From NCBI GenBank assembly GCA_030743815.1, contig JASLRT010000068.1, positions 1 through 33,858 of the forward strand: a DNA stretch of 33,858 bases, read 5' to 3'. Shown piece after piece: positions 8,737 to 19,600 of the stretch. Both the position numbers and the translations under genes were made by a program. Each line of letters starts with the position of its first letter. The first letter of the stretch is position 1. Under the pieces are notes generated by a model, which saw only the letters and a program-made list of their open reading frames with translations, did not search any database and was not told the DNA's origin. The stretch is from Candidatus Neomarinimicrobiota bacterium (GTDB taxonomy: Bacteria > Fidelibacterota > Marinisomatia > Marinisomatales > S15-B10).

Positions 8737-8820
8737 TGCCGAAGGCGGGACTCGAACCCGCACGTCCTCTAGGACACTACCCCCTCAAGATAGCGTGTCT
8801 ACCAGTTCCACCACTTCGGC
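8737..8820 (-). tRNA. tRNA-Leu(GAG)
   Basis: The acceptor stem GCCGAAG/CTTCGGC is perfect. The anticodon GAG (8784-8786, complement) sits in loop TTGAGGG. A long variable arm and GGGTTCGAGTCCC T-arm are present. The discriminator is A (8737), and CCA is not encoded. It lies between secG and the TPR gene on the same strand, so it is probably processed from a longer transcript. Confidence 0.95.
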
Positions 8821-8841
8821 GACATTCCGGAACATGTGGCA

Positions 8842-9177
8842 CTATTTCTCTCTCGCTTCCGGCAATGAAAGTGGTACAGGAAGATCTACGGCTGGTGAAA
8901 CTGTTTCTCCTTCTGCCCTCTGCTTGACAATCGATTCGTTGCTCGCCGAAGGAACATTCACGAGACTAATAAGAATAGCAAGTGTCATAAAGGCGATAGC
9001 CAATCCAACTGTTACTTTACTGAGAAAACTGCCGGCGCCCCGCCCGCCAAAGATGGCCGTTGAAGCTCCCGCACCAAAAGTGCCAGACAGACCACCGCCG
9101 CGACTGGCTTGCATCAGAATCACAGTTATCAGCAAGATACTAACAACCACATGCAAGAAAATCAGAAAACCGTACAT
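8842..9177 (-). CDS. secG: Preprotein translocase subunit SecG
   Basis: The protein has 111 residues. It has the two hydrophobic segments of SecG (about 4-22 and 53-73) and the conserved loop between them, with MQASRGGGLSGTFG followed by Gly-rich sequence. SecG is the accessory third subunit of the SecYEG channel in the inner membrane. The tail after residue 75 is polar and Pro-rich. A good ribosome site (AAAGGAG) lies 19 bases or less after the tpiA stop. The tpiA-secG order is common in many bacteria. Confidence 0.95.
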   Translation of the reverse strand: MYGFLIFLHVVVSILLITVILMQASRGGGLSGTFGAGASTAIFGGRGAGSFLSKVTVGLAIAFMTLAILISLVNVPSASNESIVKQRAEGETVSPAVDLPVPLSLPEAREK

Positions 9178-9196
9178 TTACGTTATTAATCTCCTT

Positions 9197-9955
9197 TCAG
9201 ATCGCTGCTCTGATAATTTTCTCAAATTTCTCAACTTCCAGACTCGCTCCTCCCACCAGAAAACCGTCAACTTCCTCTACTTCAATCAGTTCCTTGCAAT
9301 TGTCACCATTGACGCTGCCCCCGTAAAGGATTCTGACAGAGTTCGCTTCGTCTTCAAATGTCTCTGTCAGCATACCTCTAATTGTGCTGTGTGCTTCCAG
9401 GATCTGCTGCGGGTCAGCATTAAGTCCCGTCCCGATTGCCCAGACAGGCTCGTAGGCAATCACTACCTTTTCGACTGTACCCGTTGCCAGAGTTGTGAAC
9501 ACAGCATCAAACTGATGTCGCAGAACATCCACTGTTGCCCCGCGCTCTCGCTGCTGAAGACTCTCACCGATGCAGACAATTGGCCTGAGTCCCTCAGCAA
9601 TAGCAAGAGAAGTTTTTGACGCGACAGTTTCGTCAGTCTCCTGGTAAAGATTCCTCCTTTCTGAATGCCCGATGATAACCCAGTGGGATCCTGAGGTTTT
9701 CAGCATAGTGGAAGATATCTCACCGGTGAATGCACCTTCTCTTTGGAGAGCCATATTTTGTGCACCCAGCTGCAGGTTTTCCTCTTCGAATAGAGGACCT
9801 ATGTGAAAGAGCGAAGTATAAGGAGCGCATAATATAATATCGACCTCATCTATGTCCAAAATCTTATTCTTCAGCAACTGGACATAAGTAAAACTTTCCT
9901 GGGCTGTTTTATACATCTTCCAGTTCGCCGCTATTAATCGTCTGCGGTTATTCAT
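9197..9955 (-). CDS. tpiA: Triosephosphate isomerase
   Basis: The protein has 252 residues, the usual TIM length. It interconverts dihydroxyacetone phosphate and glyceraldehyde 3-phosphate. Visible sites are AANWKM (Asn and catalytic Lys near residues 11-13), IIGHSERR (catalytic His), AYEPVWAIGTG (catalytic Glu and the flexible loop) and the phosphate site YGGSV. The ATG at 9955 shares one base with the pgk stop (TGATG), so the two are translationally coupled. An in-frame TTG at 9958 is less likely. Confidence 0.97.
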   Translation of the reverse strand: MNNRRRLIAANWKMYKTAQESFTYVQLLKNKILDIDEVDIILCAPYTSLFHIGPLFEEENLQLGAQNMALQREGAFTGEISSTMLKTSGSHWVIIGHSERRNLYQETDETVASKTSLAIAEGLRPIVCIGESLQQRERGATVDVLRHQFDAVFTTLATGTVEKVVIAYEPVWAIGTGLNADPQQILEAHSTIRGMLTETFEDEANSVRILYGGSVNGDNCKELIEVEEVDGFLVGGASLEVEKFEKIIRAAI

Positions 9956-11151
9956 CAAGACACCCCAAGAGCCTCAAAGGCAGGCAGATCAGCGCCCGCC
10001 AAGAGTGCCAACGACGCCCCGCCACCTGTAGAAATATGAGATATATTTTCATGCTGTCGAAATTTCCGGACGGCTGCGGCAGTATCTCCACCGCCAAGGA
10101 TGGTGGTTGCACCCCGGGATGTAGCCGCCGCAACTGTCTTTGTCATCGCTGCTGTACCGTGACTGAACGCTTCTACTTCAAAGATTCCCATCGGTCCGTT
10201 CCAGATGACTGTGGCACTCTGATCTATCACTTCTTTAAATCGCATCATCGTCTGCTCACCAATATCCACCCCTATTTCGTCTTCCTCTATATCATGCATG
10301 TTCTTTTCGCCTTTGGCGCGGCCGGAAGCTACATCATCAGTGACAACAAAATCCAGCGGCAATCGCAGCCTGGCTACCGAGCTTACGGACTTTTCCAGAA
10401 TATTTTTCGCCGTATCAATCATTTCATCTTCCACCAGCGACTGTCCTACTGTCTGACCGTCAGCTTTCAGAAAAGTGAAGGCCATCCCGCCACCAATGAG
10501 AATATTATCGGCTTCGCGCAGAAATCTTCTGATCAAAGAAAGTTTTGTGCCGATCTTGGCTCCGCCCAAAATGATAGTCAGCGGTCTTTTCGGACTGGTA
10601 ACCGCCTGATGCAAATAATGATACTCCTTCTCCATAAGTAAGCCTGCCGCTCTGTCAACAGAGGATAAGGCAACCCCCACGTTCGAGGCGTGAGCACGAT
10701 GGGCAGTGCCGAAGGCATCATTGATATACTTTGAACTATGCCGTGACAGTTTTCGCGCAAATTCTGGATCGTTTGATGTTTCACCAGCGTGAAAGCGTAG
10801 ATTCTCCAGCAGGTGAACTTCGCCGGGCACGAGATTGTGCGAAACATCGACAGCATCTTCTGACACACAATCTTCAGAAAACTTTATCGGCAGTTCCAGT
10901 AAATCTGAGAGTGTTTCGCCAACAGGAATCAAACTGAGTTCATCTTTTCTCATTCCTCCGGGACGGCCGAGGTGCGACATCAGGATCAGGGACGCCCCTT
11001 CCTCAAGACAGTAATTGATGGTAGGCAATGCAGACCGAACACGAAAATCATCCGCTACAAGATCGTTCTCAAGCGGTACGTTAAAATCGACCCGGACTAA
11101 GATTCGCTGTCTTTTCAACTCCAACTGTGTTACTGTGCTGATCACTGTCAA
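9955..11151 (-). CDS. pgk: Phosphoglycerate kinase
   Basis: The protein has 398 residues, the normal length. It makes ATP from 1,3-bisphosphoglycerate and ADP. Motifs in order are RVDFNVPL, MSHLGRP, ENLRFHAGE, NDAFGTAHRAHAS, GGAKIGTK, WNGPMGIFE, GGGDTAAAV and STGGGASL. The start appears to be a TTG at 11151; a GTG at 11145 is the alternative, and no ATG fits. Only a weak purine stretch (GAAAAG) precedes it. Gene order comF-pgk-tpiA-secG, all on one strand with gaps of 29, -1 and 19 bases, suggests one operon. Confidence 0.97.
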   Translation of the reverse strand: MTVISTVTQLELKRQRILVRVDFNVPLENDLVADDFRVRSALPTINYCLEEGASLILMSHLGRPGGMRKDELSLIPVGETLSDLLELPIKFSEDCVSEDAVDVSHNLVPGEVHLLENLRFHAGETSNDPEFARKLSRHSSKYINDAFGTAHRAHASNVGVALSSVDRAAGLLMEKEYHYLHQAVTSPKRPLTIILGGAKIGTKLSLIRRFLREADNILIGGGMAFTFLKADGQTVGQSLVEDEMIDTAKNILEKSVSSVARLRLPLDFVVTDDVASGRAKGEKNMHDIEEDEIGVDIGEQTMMRFKEVIDQSATVIWNGPMGIFEVEAFSHGTAAMTKTVAAATSRGATTILGGGDTAAAVRKFRQHENISHISTGGGASLALLAGADLPAFEALGVS

Positions 11152-11180
11152 ATTCTTTTCTGATGACCGTTTCCCGGTGC

Positions 11181-11720
11181 CTAAAGGTATGGCGTTCCAA
11201 CTGTCACCACAGCAACAAATTTTGCTCCTGATTCCTTCAATGCCATAGCAGACGAAGAGACAGTTGCCCCCGAAGTCAGAATGTCATCCACGATGAGGAT
11301 TCTTTCATGATCACTCATTCCGGACACCATAAATGCACCGGCAACATTTTTCTCCCTCCCCTGCAGCGAAAGCGTCGTCTGGGAGACGGTATTCCTGCGG
11401 CGGCGAAGAAGGTTCGGGACGTATGCGATACCCAGTTGTTCAGCCAGAGGTTCCGCAATGGATTCGCTCTGATTAAATCCACGCTGGCGCAATTTTGTCA
11501 CATGGAGCGGAATCGGCACCACGGCATCCAACCTCATTTTCTCGATCTCATCCCTTAACATTCCGGCCAACCGCCTGGACAGTTCGCCGGCCACTGACCG
11601 CTTCTCATCGTACTTGAGCGCATGAACAATTAGCTGAAGAACTTCATCGAAATACCATCCTGAGAAAGCGGCGTCCAGTGTATCACCCAGAGAAAGCTTC
11701 TCGACCCAGTTGCCGAGCAT
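11181..11720 (-). CDS. comF: ComF-family phosphoribosyltransferase
   Basis: From the first ATG the protein has 179 residues. VPIPLH and RGFNQSE are ComF hallmarks, and ILIVDDILTSGAT is the PRPP-binding loop of type I phosphoribosyltransferases. ComF proteins in competent bacteria help bring DNA into the cell and also start with a small zinc finger. Here the zinc-finger codons do exist in the same frame upstream (11721-11897) but without an ATG, GTG or TTG; see the next entry. The ATG at 11720 has no ribosome site and would cut the zinc finger off, so it is probably not the true start. It is the first gene before pgk, 29 bases away. Confidence 0.8.
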   Translation of the reverse strand: MLGNWVEKLSLGDTLDAAFSGWYFDEVLQLIVHALKYDEKRSVAGELSRRLAGMLRDEIEKMRLDAVVPIPLHVTKLRQRGFNQSESIAEPLAEQLGIAYVPNLLRRRRNTVSQTTLSLQGREKNVAGAFMVSGMSDHERILIVDDILTSGATVSSSAMALKESGAKFVAVVTVGTPYL

Positions 11721-11937
11721 AGTAGCATCGAGCCGTCCCCAGCAGTGGTGACAGACAATCTCTTCATGTTGCTTAAGTTTCTCATCACATGCAGTACAAA
11801 ATGGCGGATAGATGAGGTCTACGAATCCTCCTGCCAGTTGCTTGATTATGGAGTGGTTCTGTTTGCTATTCAGCAGTTCATCTCTTTTTTTGAGTAATCA
11901 AGATTTGTCTTTTTAGGATTAAATCCGGATTGAACAT
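11721..11937 (-). other. In-frame N-terminal zinc-finger part of comF lacking a standard start
   Basis: In the comF frame, 11721-11897 is open and encodes DLIYPPFCTACDEKL and then VCHHCWGRL, with C-x2-C pairs at 11787-11798 and 11742-11753. This is the ComF zinc finger directly joined to the transferase domain. The frame runs into TGA at 11898-11900, with no ATG, GTG or TTG in between. An ATG at 11935-11937 is open in another frame and reaches an A7 run (11885-11891); dropping one A there would join it to the comF frame. The possibilities are a sequencing error, slippage at A7, a non-standard start, or a recent frameshift. Confidence 0.65.
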
Positions 11938-12098
11938 GGCGATAATTTACACATTTTCACGACATAGTGCGGGTAGAGAAACAAGCAAAATATGTGTAAA
12001 AAACCATCGTTGATTCACTAAAGATTTGTAAATTTAGTGTAGGAATAGTTCTGTTCATTATAACCGTCTGACACGTGTTTTTTCGATTGACAAACTGA

Positions 12099-13466
<1,368 letters not shown>

Positions 13467-13503
13467 CCTGACAACAATCCTATTAGAAGACCAAGCCTAT
13501 CTC

Positions 13504-16500
13504 TTAGGCCAGCCCGTTTTCTTTCCGAATTGATACCGATTCCCTGATCACGGCCATGCCGGTCTGCCCATCTATCCAGATTGAGAGAGGATTCTCCAGT
13601 CTTACCCATGTCACCAGCGGTGACTGACGATAGACCGGCTGATCACCCAGCCAATCCCAGTCGATAAAGTCGTGTCCGCCTTTATGGCTTACCGTAAGGT
13701 AGCCCAGATGAAAACTGGTAACATTCTGGAAAAAATGGCTGCCGAATGACGGATCGATAGGAACCTCCTCCAAGCCTACCTCAACAATCACTTTGACCCG
13801 CGAAATATGATCCCATTTCACAGGGATGCCAAGCCATGGGTCGGCACTACCCCAGCGCCCCGGTCCCATGAGGAGATATCGTGTTCTACCTCGCATTTCC
13901 CGGTTGAACTCAGCAATCTCACTGGCCATTTCACCGGTCTTGGCTGTATCGAACACAGCAGGCTTCACAAACACCACGTCGCTCAAGTCTTCGATTCTTC
14001 CGTTTCCGAGCGCCAGACTGCTTCTACATACAATACTGTCCTCATCAATTGTCTTTAGCTGGATGTTACGATCAAGCGTATCGATGGTCATGGGACGCAC
14101 CTGAAGTAGACAGAATTCTGATTTTATTTCAGGATCATCTGAAATATTGCAGGCAAACTCCGCTTCGACGGGACATCCCAATGCCGCGTGCCCCGCATCC
14201 AGCAAGTGAGCAGATATATCGCTTAGAGGAAAGGTATCCGTCTTGAGAATATTGGCAAAAGTCACCACACGCGGTCCCTCATAGCTAAGTGAATCGCGGA
14301 CGATGTCATCTTGCGCTGTAATCACGCTGCCCACATGACGTAAAGTTCCGTCTTCTTCGGCGACAGAAAGAGGCAGGAGATCCAAGTTATCCTCTTCATT
14401 GATATCGTGTGGGTGGACCTCCTTTGTCAGATCGAGAGCGTAGAAAGCCGTCTGGGAGTTCTCCAGAATAGCTTCTGTGGAATAGAACTGAGGAAGTATG
14501 GAGGGGTATTTGGGTGAAAACCGCAGCGCTTTCCCCCCTTCGGCGATGGTCTTGCCCAAGCCCAGCGCCACATGAACCGCGCCTTCCTCACGCTTCATGT
14601 AGGAAACGGGATAGTAATTCAAGCTCTGTCCGACACCACTGAAGGTCGGATAGAAGCGGTTGTTCTTGGTTTCACCAACCAACTCTTGGATGATGATAGC
14701 CATCTTTTCGTCTTCTATTAGATGAGAGGATGCCTCCATGGCGACCTTCACTTCGTTTGAGAACATAGAGGCATAGACTAGTTTGATGGCAGCACTTACC
14801 TTCTTGACCCTGGCGGTGAGAGATCCGGATCGGTTCGAAATCATGTATGTGGCGTAGAGACCAGCAAGAGACTGGAAATGCATATCTTCCAGAAGTCCGG
14901 ATGAACGGATCGCAAGAGGCGCTTCCAGCTGACCAAGATACGTCTTGAGGAAACGGATAACTTCTTTCGAGAGTTGCGCTGAAAGAAACTTTCTCTTTAT
15001 TGCGTCAAAATCGGAAACGTCAAAAACAAACTGCCAGAGATCATTCTTGTTCATGAAATCGTCAAACTCATCAGTCGCCACAACAGCAATTCGTGGAATT
15101 CGGATGGTCACATTTGGAAAAGACTTTTGCAGATCCTTTTGCTCGATGAGATTGGTGGCGAATGCCAGCCCGCGGGCCTTTCCTCCCAGCGAACCTCCAC
15201 GGACACGAATGAAGTTCGAGGAGGGATCGATAGGTCCCTCTTTGTACTGGTAGACGCGTCCAGAATAGTGGACATGCCTTGTCATCTCTATGCAGCTCAC
15301 CAGATACTCACGCAAAGTCTGCGCATCCGGAAAATCAGATATCTGAACAATCCTGACCTGAGATGCGATGGAGAATTCTCCCCGGGCTGCCAGCCAGTTT
15401 GAGAAATGATTCCTGGTGGCATGATAAACAATGGATTCGTCGGTTACGGTCAACAGCAGTTTTTCCATTTCATGAAATGTTGTAGCGCGGGCTACTTCTT
15501 TACCGTTCGGTGCGCGAAATACAAAATCACCAAAACCAAAATTCTCCTTAATGAAAGTCCTAAGGTCGTGTATCAGTGTTTTTGAATGCTTGTATAAGAA
15601 AGCTGTTCTTAATTCATCAGCAGTAGCTTTGAGATTAAGATTCGACGACTGAAAAAGGATCGGCATAAGCGGCTCTTTTTCCCTGACCCACTGAATGAGC
15701 CGGTAGCCGGCATTGGGATCCTTCTGCCCTTTGCGGGGAAAGCGAACATCAGAGATGATGCCGAGGAGGTTTTCACCGCACATCTCCACATAGTTTTGAG
15801 CTTCTTCGTATTCCGTTGCTAAAAGGATCTTCGGGCGGGCGCGCAATCTTAGCAGCCGATGAGTATCGTTAAGACTGCGATCCATAAGCGCCCTGGTGTG
15901 ATAGAGAATCTCTGCATAGACGAGAGGCAGAATGATGGAATAGTAGAGCGGATTATCCTCAACAATAATGATTGCCCGCACATCACCCCGCTGAATATCG
16001 CGTTTAACGTTCTGTCTGTCTTCAATGTACTTAATGATCACCGGGAAAACGTTTGCATTGCCGCTCCAGACAAATGTTCTGTCAATGGCCTCCGGCTGAA
16101 GATGATCGCGAATATGGCTGATTTCAGTGACGTCATAGACCAGCAAGATAACGGGAGTGTTGGGATAGTTCTGCTTCACGCGGCGGCCAAACGCATTGGG
16201 GTCCATATCGGTGATCCTGAGAAGAGTAATGATAAGATCATAATGACGGCGCGAGAGCATTTCCAATGCTTCCGATGCGCTGGAGGCGCGCCATACCCTC
16301 GGCGCATAGCTGAGGTTCATTCCGAGATACTCTGAAAGTATCTGTTCAGTCAGCCGGCCGTCCTCTTCCAGGATGTAGGCGTCGTAAGGCGACGCCACCA
16401 AGAGAATCTCGTGCACCCGGTGCAACATTAGATCGTGGTAGTCCCAGCGCGGAAGCCTGTCGGCTTCAGATTGCTTCACCATGCTGTTGAACCTCTCATC

Positions 16501-16560
16501 AATTTCTTCCCGTAAAGATTGCCTCTGGAACCTACAATTCAGCCGGGTTAGACGCAACAC
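13504..16560 (-). CDS. Two-receiver / PEP-synthase-like ATP-grasp fusion protein
   Basis: The protein has 1018 residues. Residues 50-180 look like a receiver domain, but L113 stands where the phosphorylated Asp should be. Residues 195-340 look like a second receiver, with acidic E201-D202, D271 in the acceptor position (GIISDVRF) and K324/K327. Residues 450-825 match the nucleotide-binding domain of PEP synthase and pyruvate phosphate dikinase: GGSLGGKARG, IRSSGLLED, IIIQELV and LLQVRPM. The last 190 residues hold MGPGRWGSADPWLGIPVKW, a block I recall from similar Bacteroidetes proteins. The swivelling phosphohistidine domain and the PEP/pyruvate TIM barrel are missing, so ordinary PEP synthesis is unlikely. 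The start is unclear: GTG at 16560, or ATG at 16482 after GAGAGG. It lies 43 bases after smc. The function is unknown. Confidence 0.85.
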   Translation of the reverse strand: MLRLTRLNCRFQRQSLREEIDERFNSMVKQSEADRLPRWDYHDLMLHRVHEILLVASPYDAYILEEDGRLTEQILSEYLGMNLSYAPRVWRASSASEALEMLSRRHYDLIITLLRITDMDPNAFGRRVKQNYPNTPVILLVYDVTEISHIRDHLQPEAIDRTFVWSGNANVFPVIIKYIEDRQNVKRDIQRGDVRAIIIVEDNPLYYSIILPLVYAEILYHTRALMDRSLNDTHRLLRLRARPKILLATEYEEAQNYVEMCGENLLGIISDVRFPRKGQKDPNAGYRLIQWVREKEPLMPILFQSSNLNLKATADELRTAFLYKHSKTLIHDLRTFIKENFGFGDFVFRAPNGKEVARATTFHEMEKLLLTVTDESIVYHATRNHFSNWLAARGEFSIASQVRIVQISDFPDAQTLREYLVSCIEMTRHVHYSGRVYQYKEGPIDPSSNFIRVRGGSLGGKARGLAFATNLIEQKDLQKSFPNVTIRIPRIAVVATDEFDDFMNKNDLWQFVFDVSDFDAIKRKFLSAQLSKEVIRFLKTYLGQLEAPLAIRSSGLLEDMHFQSLAGLYATYMISNRSGSLTARVKKVSAAIKLVYASMFSNEVKVAMEASSHLIEDEKMAIIIQELVGETKNNRFYPTFSGVGQSLNYYPVSYMKREEGAVHVALGLGKTIAEGGKALRFSPKYPSILPQFYSTEAILENSQTAFYALDLTKEVHPHDINEEDNLDLLPLSVAEEDGTLRHVGSVITAQDDIVRDSLSYEGPRVVTFANILKTDTFPLSDISAHLLDAGHAALGCPVEAEFACNISDDPEIKSEFCLLQVRPMTIDTLDRNIQLKTIDEDSIVCRSSLALGNGRIEDLSDVVFVKPAVFDTAKTGEMASEIAEFNREMRGRTRYLLMGPGRWGSADPWLGIPVKWDHISRVKVIVEVGLEEVPIDPSFGSHFFQNVTSFHLGYLTVSHKGGHDFIDWDWLGDQPVYRQSPLVTWVRLENPLSIWIDGQTGMAVIRESVSIRKENGLA

Positions 16561-16603
16561 CCGCGCATGAAGGGACAGTATTTAGTGAAGAACAGTATTC
16601 TAA

Positions 16604-19600
16604 TCAGTCAAACTTGACTGATACTATATTGGAAACACCCGACTGGGCCATTGTCACACCGTAGAGAAACTTTGCCGCCTCCATAGTGAGCTTGTTGTGA
16701 GTGACAATAATAAACTGCGTATCCTCAGAGAATTTCTGCAGCACTTTCGTGAACTTACTAATGTTGTTATCATCCAGCGGCGCATCCACCTCGTCAAGGA
16801 TACAGAAGGGACTCGGCTTTACAAGATAGATTGCAAACAGAAGCGAAATAGCGGTCAGTGCCTTTTCACCAGAAGAGAGCATTCTGAGGTTTTTGGTATG
16901 TTTGCCTGGCGGTTTCGCCAGGATTGATATGGAGGCCTCAAGAGGATCGTCAACACCGGTGAGATCAAGGTCTGACTCACCCCCATCAAAAAACAGTTTG
17001 AATGTCCCCCTGAAATTGTCACGAATCTTGCCGAAAGTTTCAAGAAACTGATCCCTAGCAGCTTTGTCGATGCGGCCCATTGTTTCCATCAGGCTCGCCT
17101 CTGACTTTAGCAGATCGGCCAGCTGTTCTTGCAGGAATTCCAGCCGCGCGCTTTCTTCACCGTATTCGTCCTTTACCGCCATGTTTATGGGACCGATCCT
17201 CTCAATACTGCGTTCAATTCTGTCGATCTCAAAGGTAAGATCTTCTATTGAGCCGGAGACGTCAGTAACCTCCGTCAGATCCGAGCGGTACTTTTCACGG
17301 ATACGGCTCTCGATCAACTCGATCTGACCTTCGTAGTCAGCCACCTGCAGCTCCATTCTTTTCACCTTTTCCGCCAGTCTCTCCCTCTCCTTCTGCTCAT
17401 CCCTGATCTCACGTTCAAGCTTCTCGATCTCACGGAATGTCCCGCGAAACGCCTCCTCCTTCAACTCTTTTACAGATAACACCTTTTTATATTGCGCGTT
17501 CAGCTTTTGCAGCTTCTTCACTTCCGCACTCTTATCGTTATCCAGCTGCACCATCTCTTCCTTCAGACGTGAAGTCTCTTCCGTCAGATGTACAATCTTT
17601 TTCTCCATCTCATCAATACTGTCTTTCGCCGCCTCTATCCGATAGCTCAGTGTCTCCTTCTCATTCTCCAGGCTGACCAGCTCAAAACGGACCTCCTGAA
17701 TGGCGGTATTTTTTTCCTCACGCCTGTTTTTCACCTGCTCCAGCGATTCACGTGCCAAGGCAATCTTGCCCTCGTAATTCTCCTCCTGAGTCTTAAGATC
17801 GTGCAACTGAGGTGTCATCTTGTCTAAAGATTTCTCCAGTCCGAGGATATCATGCCTTGTGGTGACTATCTGATGCGTCAAAGCCTTCAGGGCGTCCACG
17901 GTCTGTGAGATCATGTATTCATTGCGAGTGATCTGTCTCTCAACTTCAGACAGGGCGTCAATGTCAGCACTCAGTTCGCCGGATATAGCCTGGTGTTTGT
18001 CTTCGCTTGATGATAGTTTTTCATCCGCTTCGCGCACATTTTCCTGCACTATGTTACCCTTCTTCACCAGCTTATCTATTGTGGCATCCAGCTCCTTCAA
18101 TTTTTCTTTTCTCCCCAGGATGCTCACTTCTTCCTGAACGTCAACGCTGGAAATGGCGCCGGTATTCTCATAATAGCGACCCGACAAATCAGCGATACTA
18201 CCCGAAAAACTTTTCGATTTCCGCAACCGTTCTGCAGCACCGGAATCTTGCACCAGTGTGAGGTCACCGAACAGGAAACGGATCAACGGCACCACATCTT
18301 TCTGCGTATTAATCACGTCGCAGGCCTGAGCGACAATTCCCTTACCGGCGGGCGCTTTGCCTGAACGGGACGGACCCGGCGGCACACTGTCAAGAGGGAT
18401 GATAGCGACATTGCCCAGCTTTCGTTCTCGGATGTCGTCAAGCACGGTGTAGGCCGACTCCCGCGTTTCGCATACCAAGTATTTCGCCTTCAGTCCCAGA
18501 CTGGCTTCCAGGGCACGACGATACTTCTGATCGACTTCAATCAGATCCGCAACACTCCCGAGAACGGACGGATAGTCTTCTAAGTGATTGAGTACATGCC
18601 TGATCCCGGAAGGGTATCCTTCCTTGCTCTCTATGATTTCGCTGTAGAACTGACGTTGCGATTCAAGACTTTCCACCTGGTTCGCAATCTTATGAAACTC
18701 AAGGGTCAGATCGTGCCGTTCGGAGCGCAGAGTCTGGATCTCTTCATCCAGCTGCTCGATGGCTTTGCGCTCCGTAGCGACAGATTGCTCAAGATCTTTC
18801 CTCTGATTCAAATATTTCTTCTGCTGCTGCAGGATCGTTTTCTTCTCACTCTCAGCTTCGTCAGCATCCGATTCGAGCGTTTCCAGGTACTCACCCTTAT
18901 CTTCCAGTGTCTGCTGTGTTCTCTCCAGAAGTGAGCGAAGGTCGTTCAGTTTCCTCAGATGATCAATGTGATGAGAACTGAGACGCTGGAGATTCTCTTC
19001 AACTCTGCGGTAGTTTTCATCGCTCTCATCAAACTCTTCTCGCCGCGCATTATATTGCCGCTCCTTATCCTCAATCTTGGGAGCGAAAGTCTCCATCTCA
19101 ACTTCAAGTTCGCTGATGCTGAATTTCTGGGCACCGATTTTCTCTTCGAGCTCCTCTTTCTCTACCGAAAGTCGCTCGATAGTTCTTTCAGCACTCTTTA
19201 CCTGCTCAGTGATTACCAGAATACGATTGTTGGTAGATTGCCTGGCGTCAGACAGTTCATTCAATTTCTCCTGCATTGATCTCAATTCTAACTCTTCACT
19301 CTTGTAAGTCGTCCGCAACTGTTCCAGAGAAGATTCATGGATTTTCTCCCCCTCCACACCGATGGAACGCTGATGGGTCAATTCGGTAACACTCTTGACA
19401 AGCGGTACCAGAGCTGAGTTGAGCTCCTGACGCTGAAGAAACGCCCGCTCAACCTCCTTCTGCTGAAGTTTATCTACCAGTTTGGCGTGGCGGTCGTAAC
19501 GTTTAAGCTGCAGCTTGAGAGCATTCACTTTGCCGTCAACTTCGGCGATTATGTCGTTCACCCTGTTGATATCAGCGGTTGTTGCTTCAATTTTCAGCAA

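Noticed and set aside
8795-9619. A 274-codon open frame on the plus strand opposite secG and tpiA
   Set aside because: It overlaps the tRNA-Leu end and two certain genes on the other strand, and has no recognisable domain.
13467-13503. Terminator between gdhA and the PEP-synthase-like gene
   Set aside because: Only a 5-bp stem (GCCTA/TAGGC) and no T run are present.
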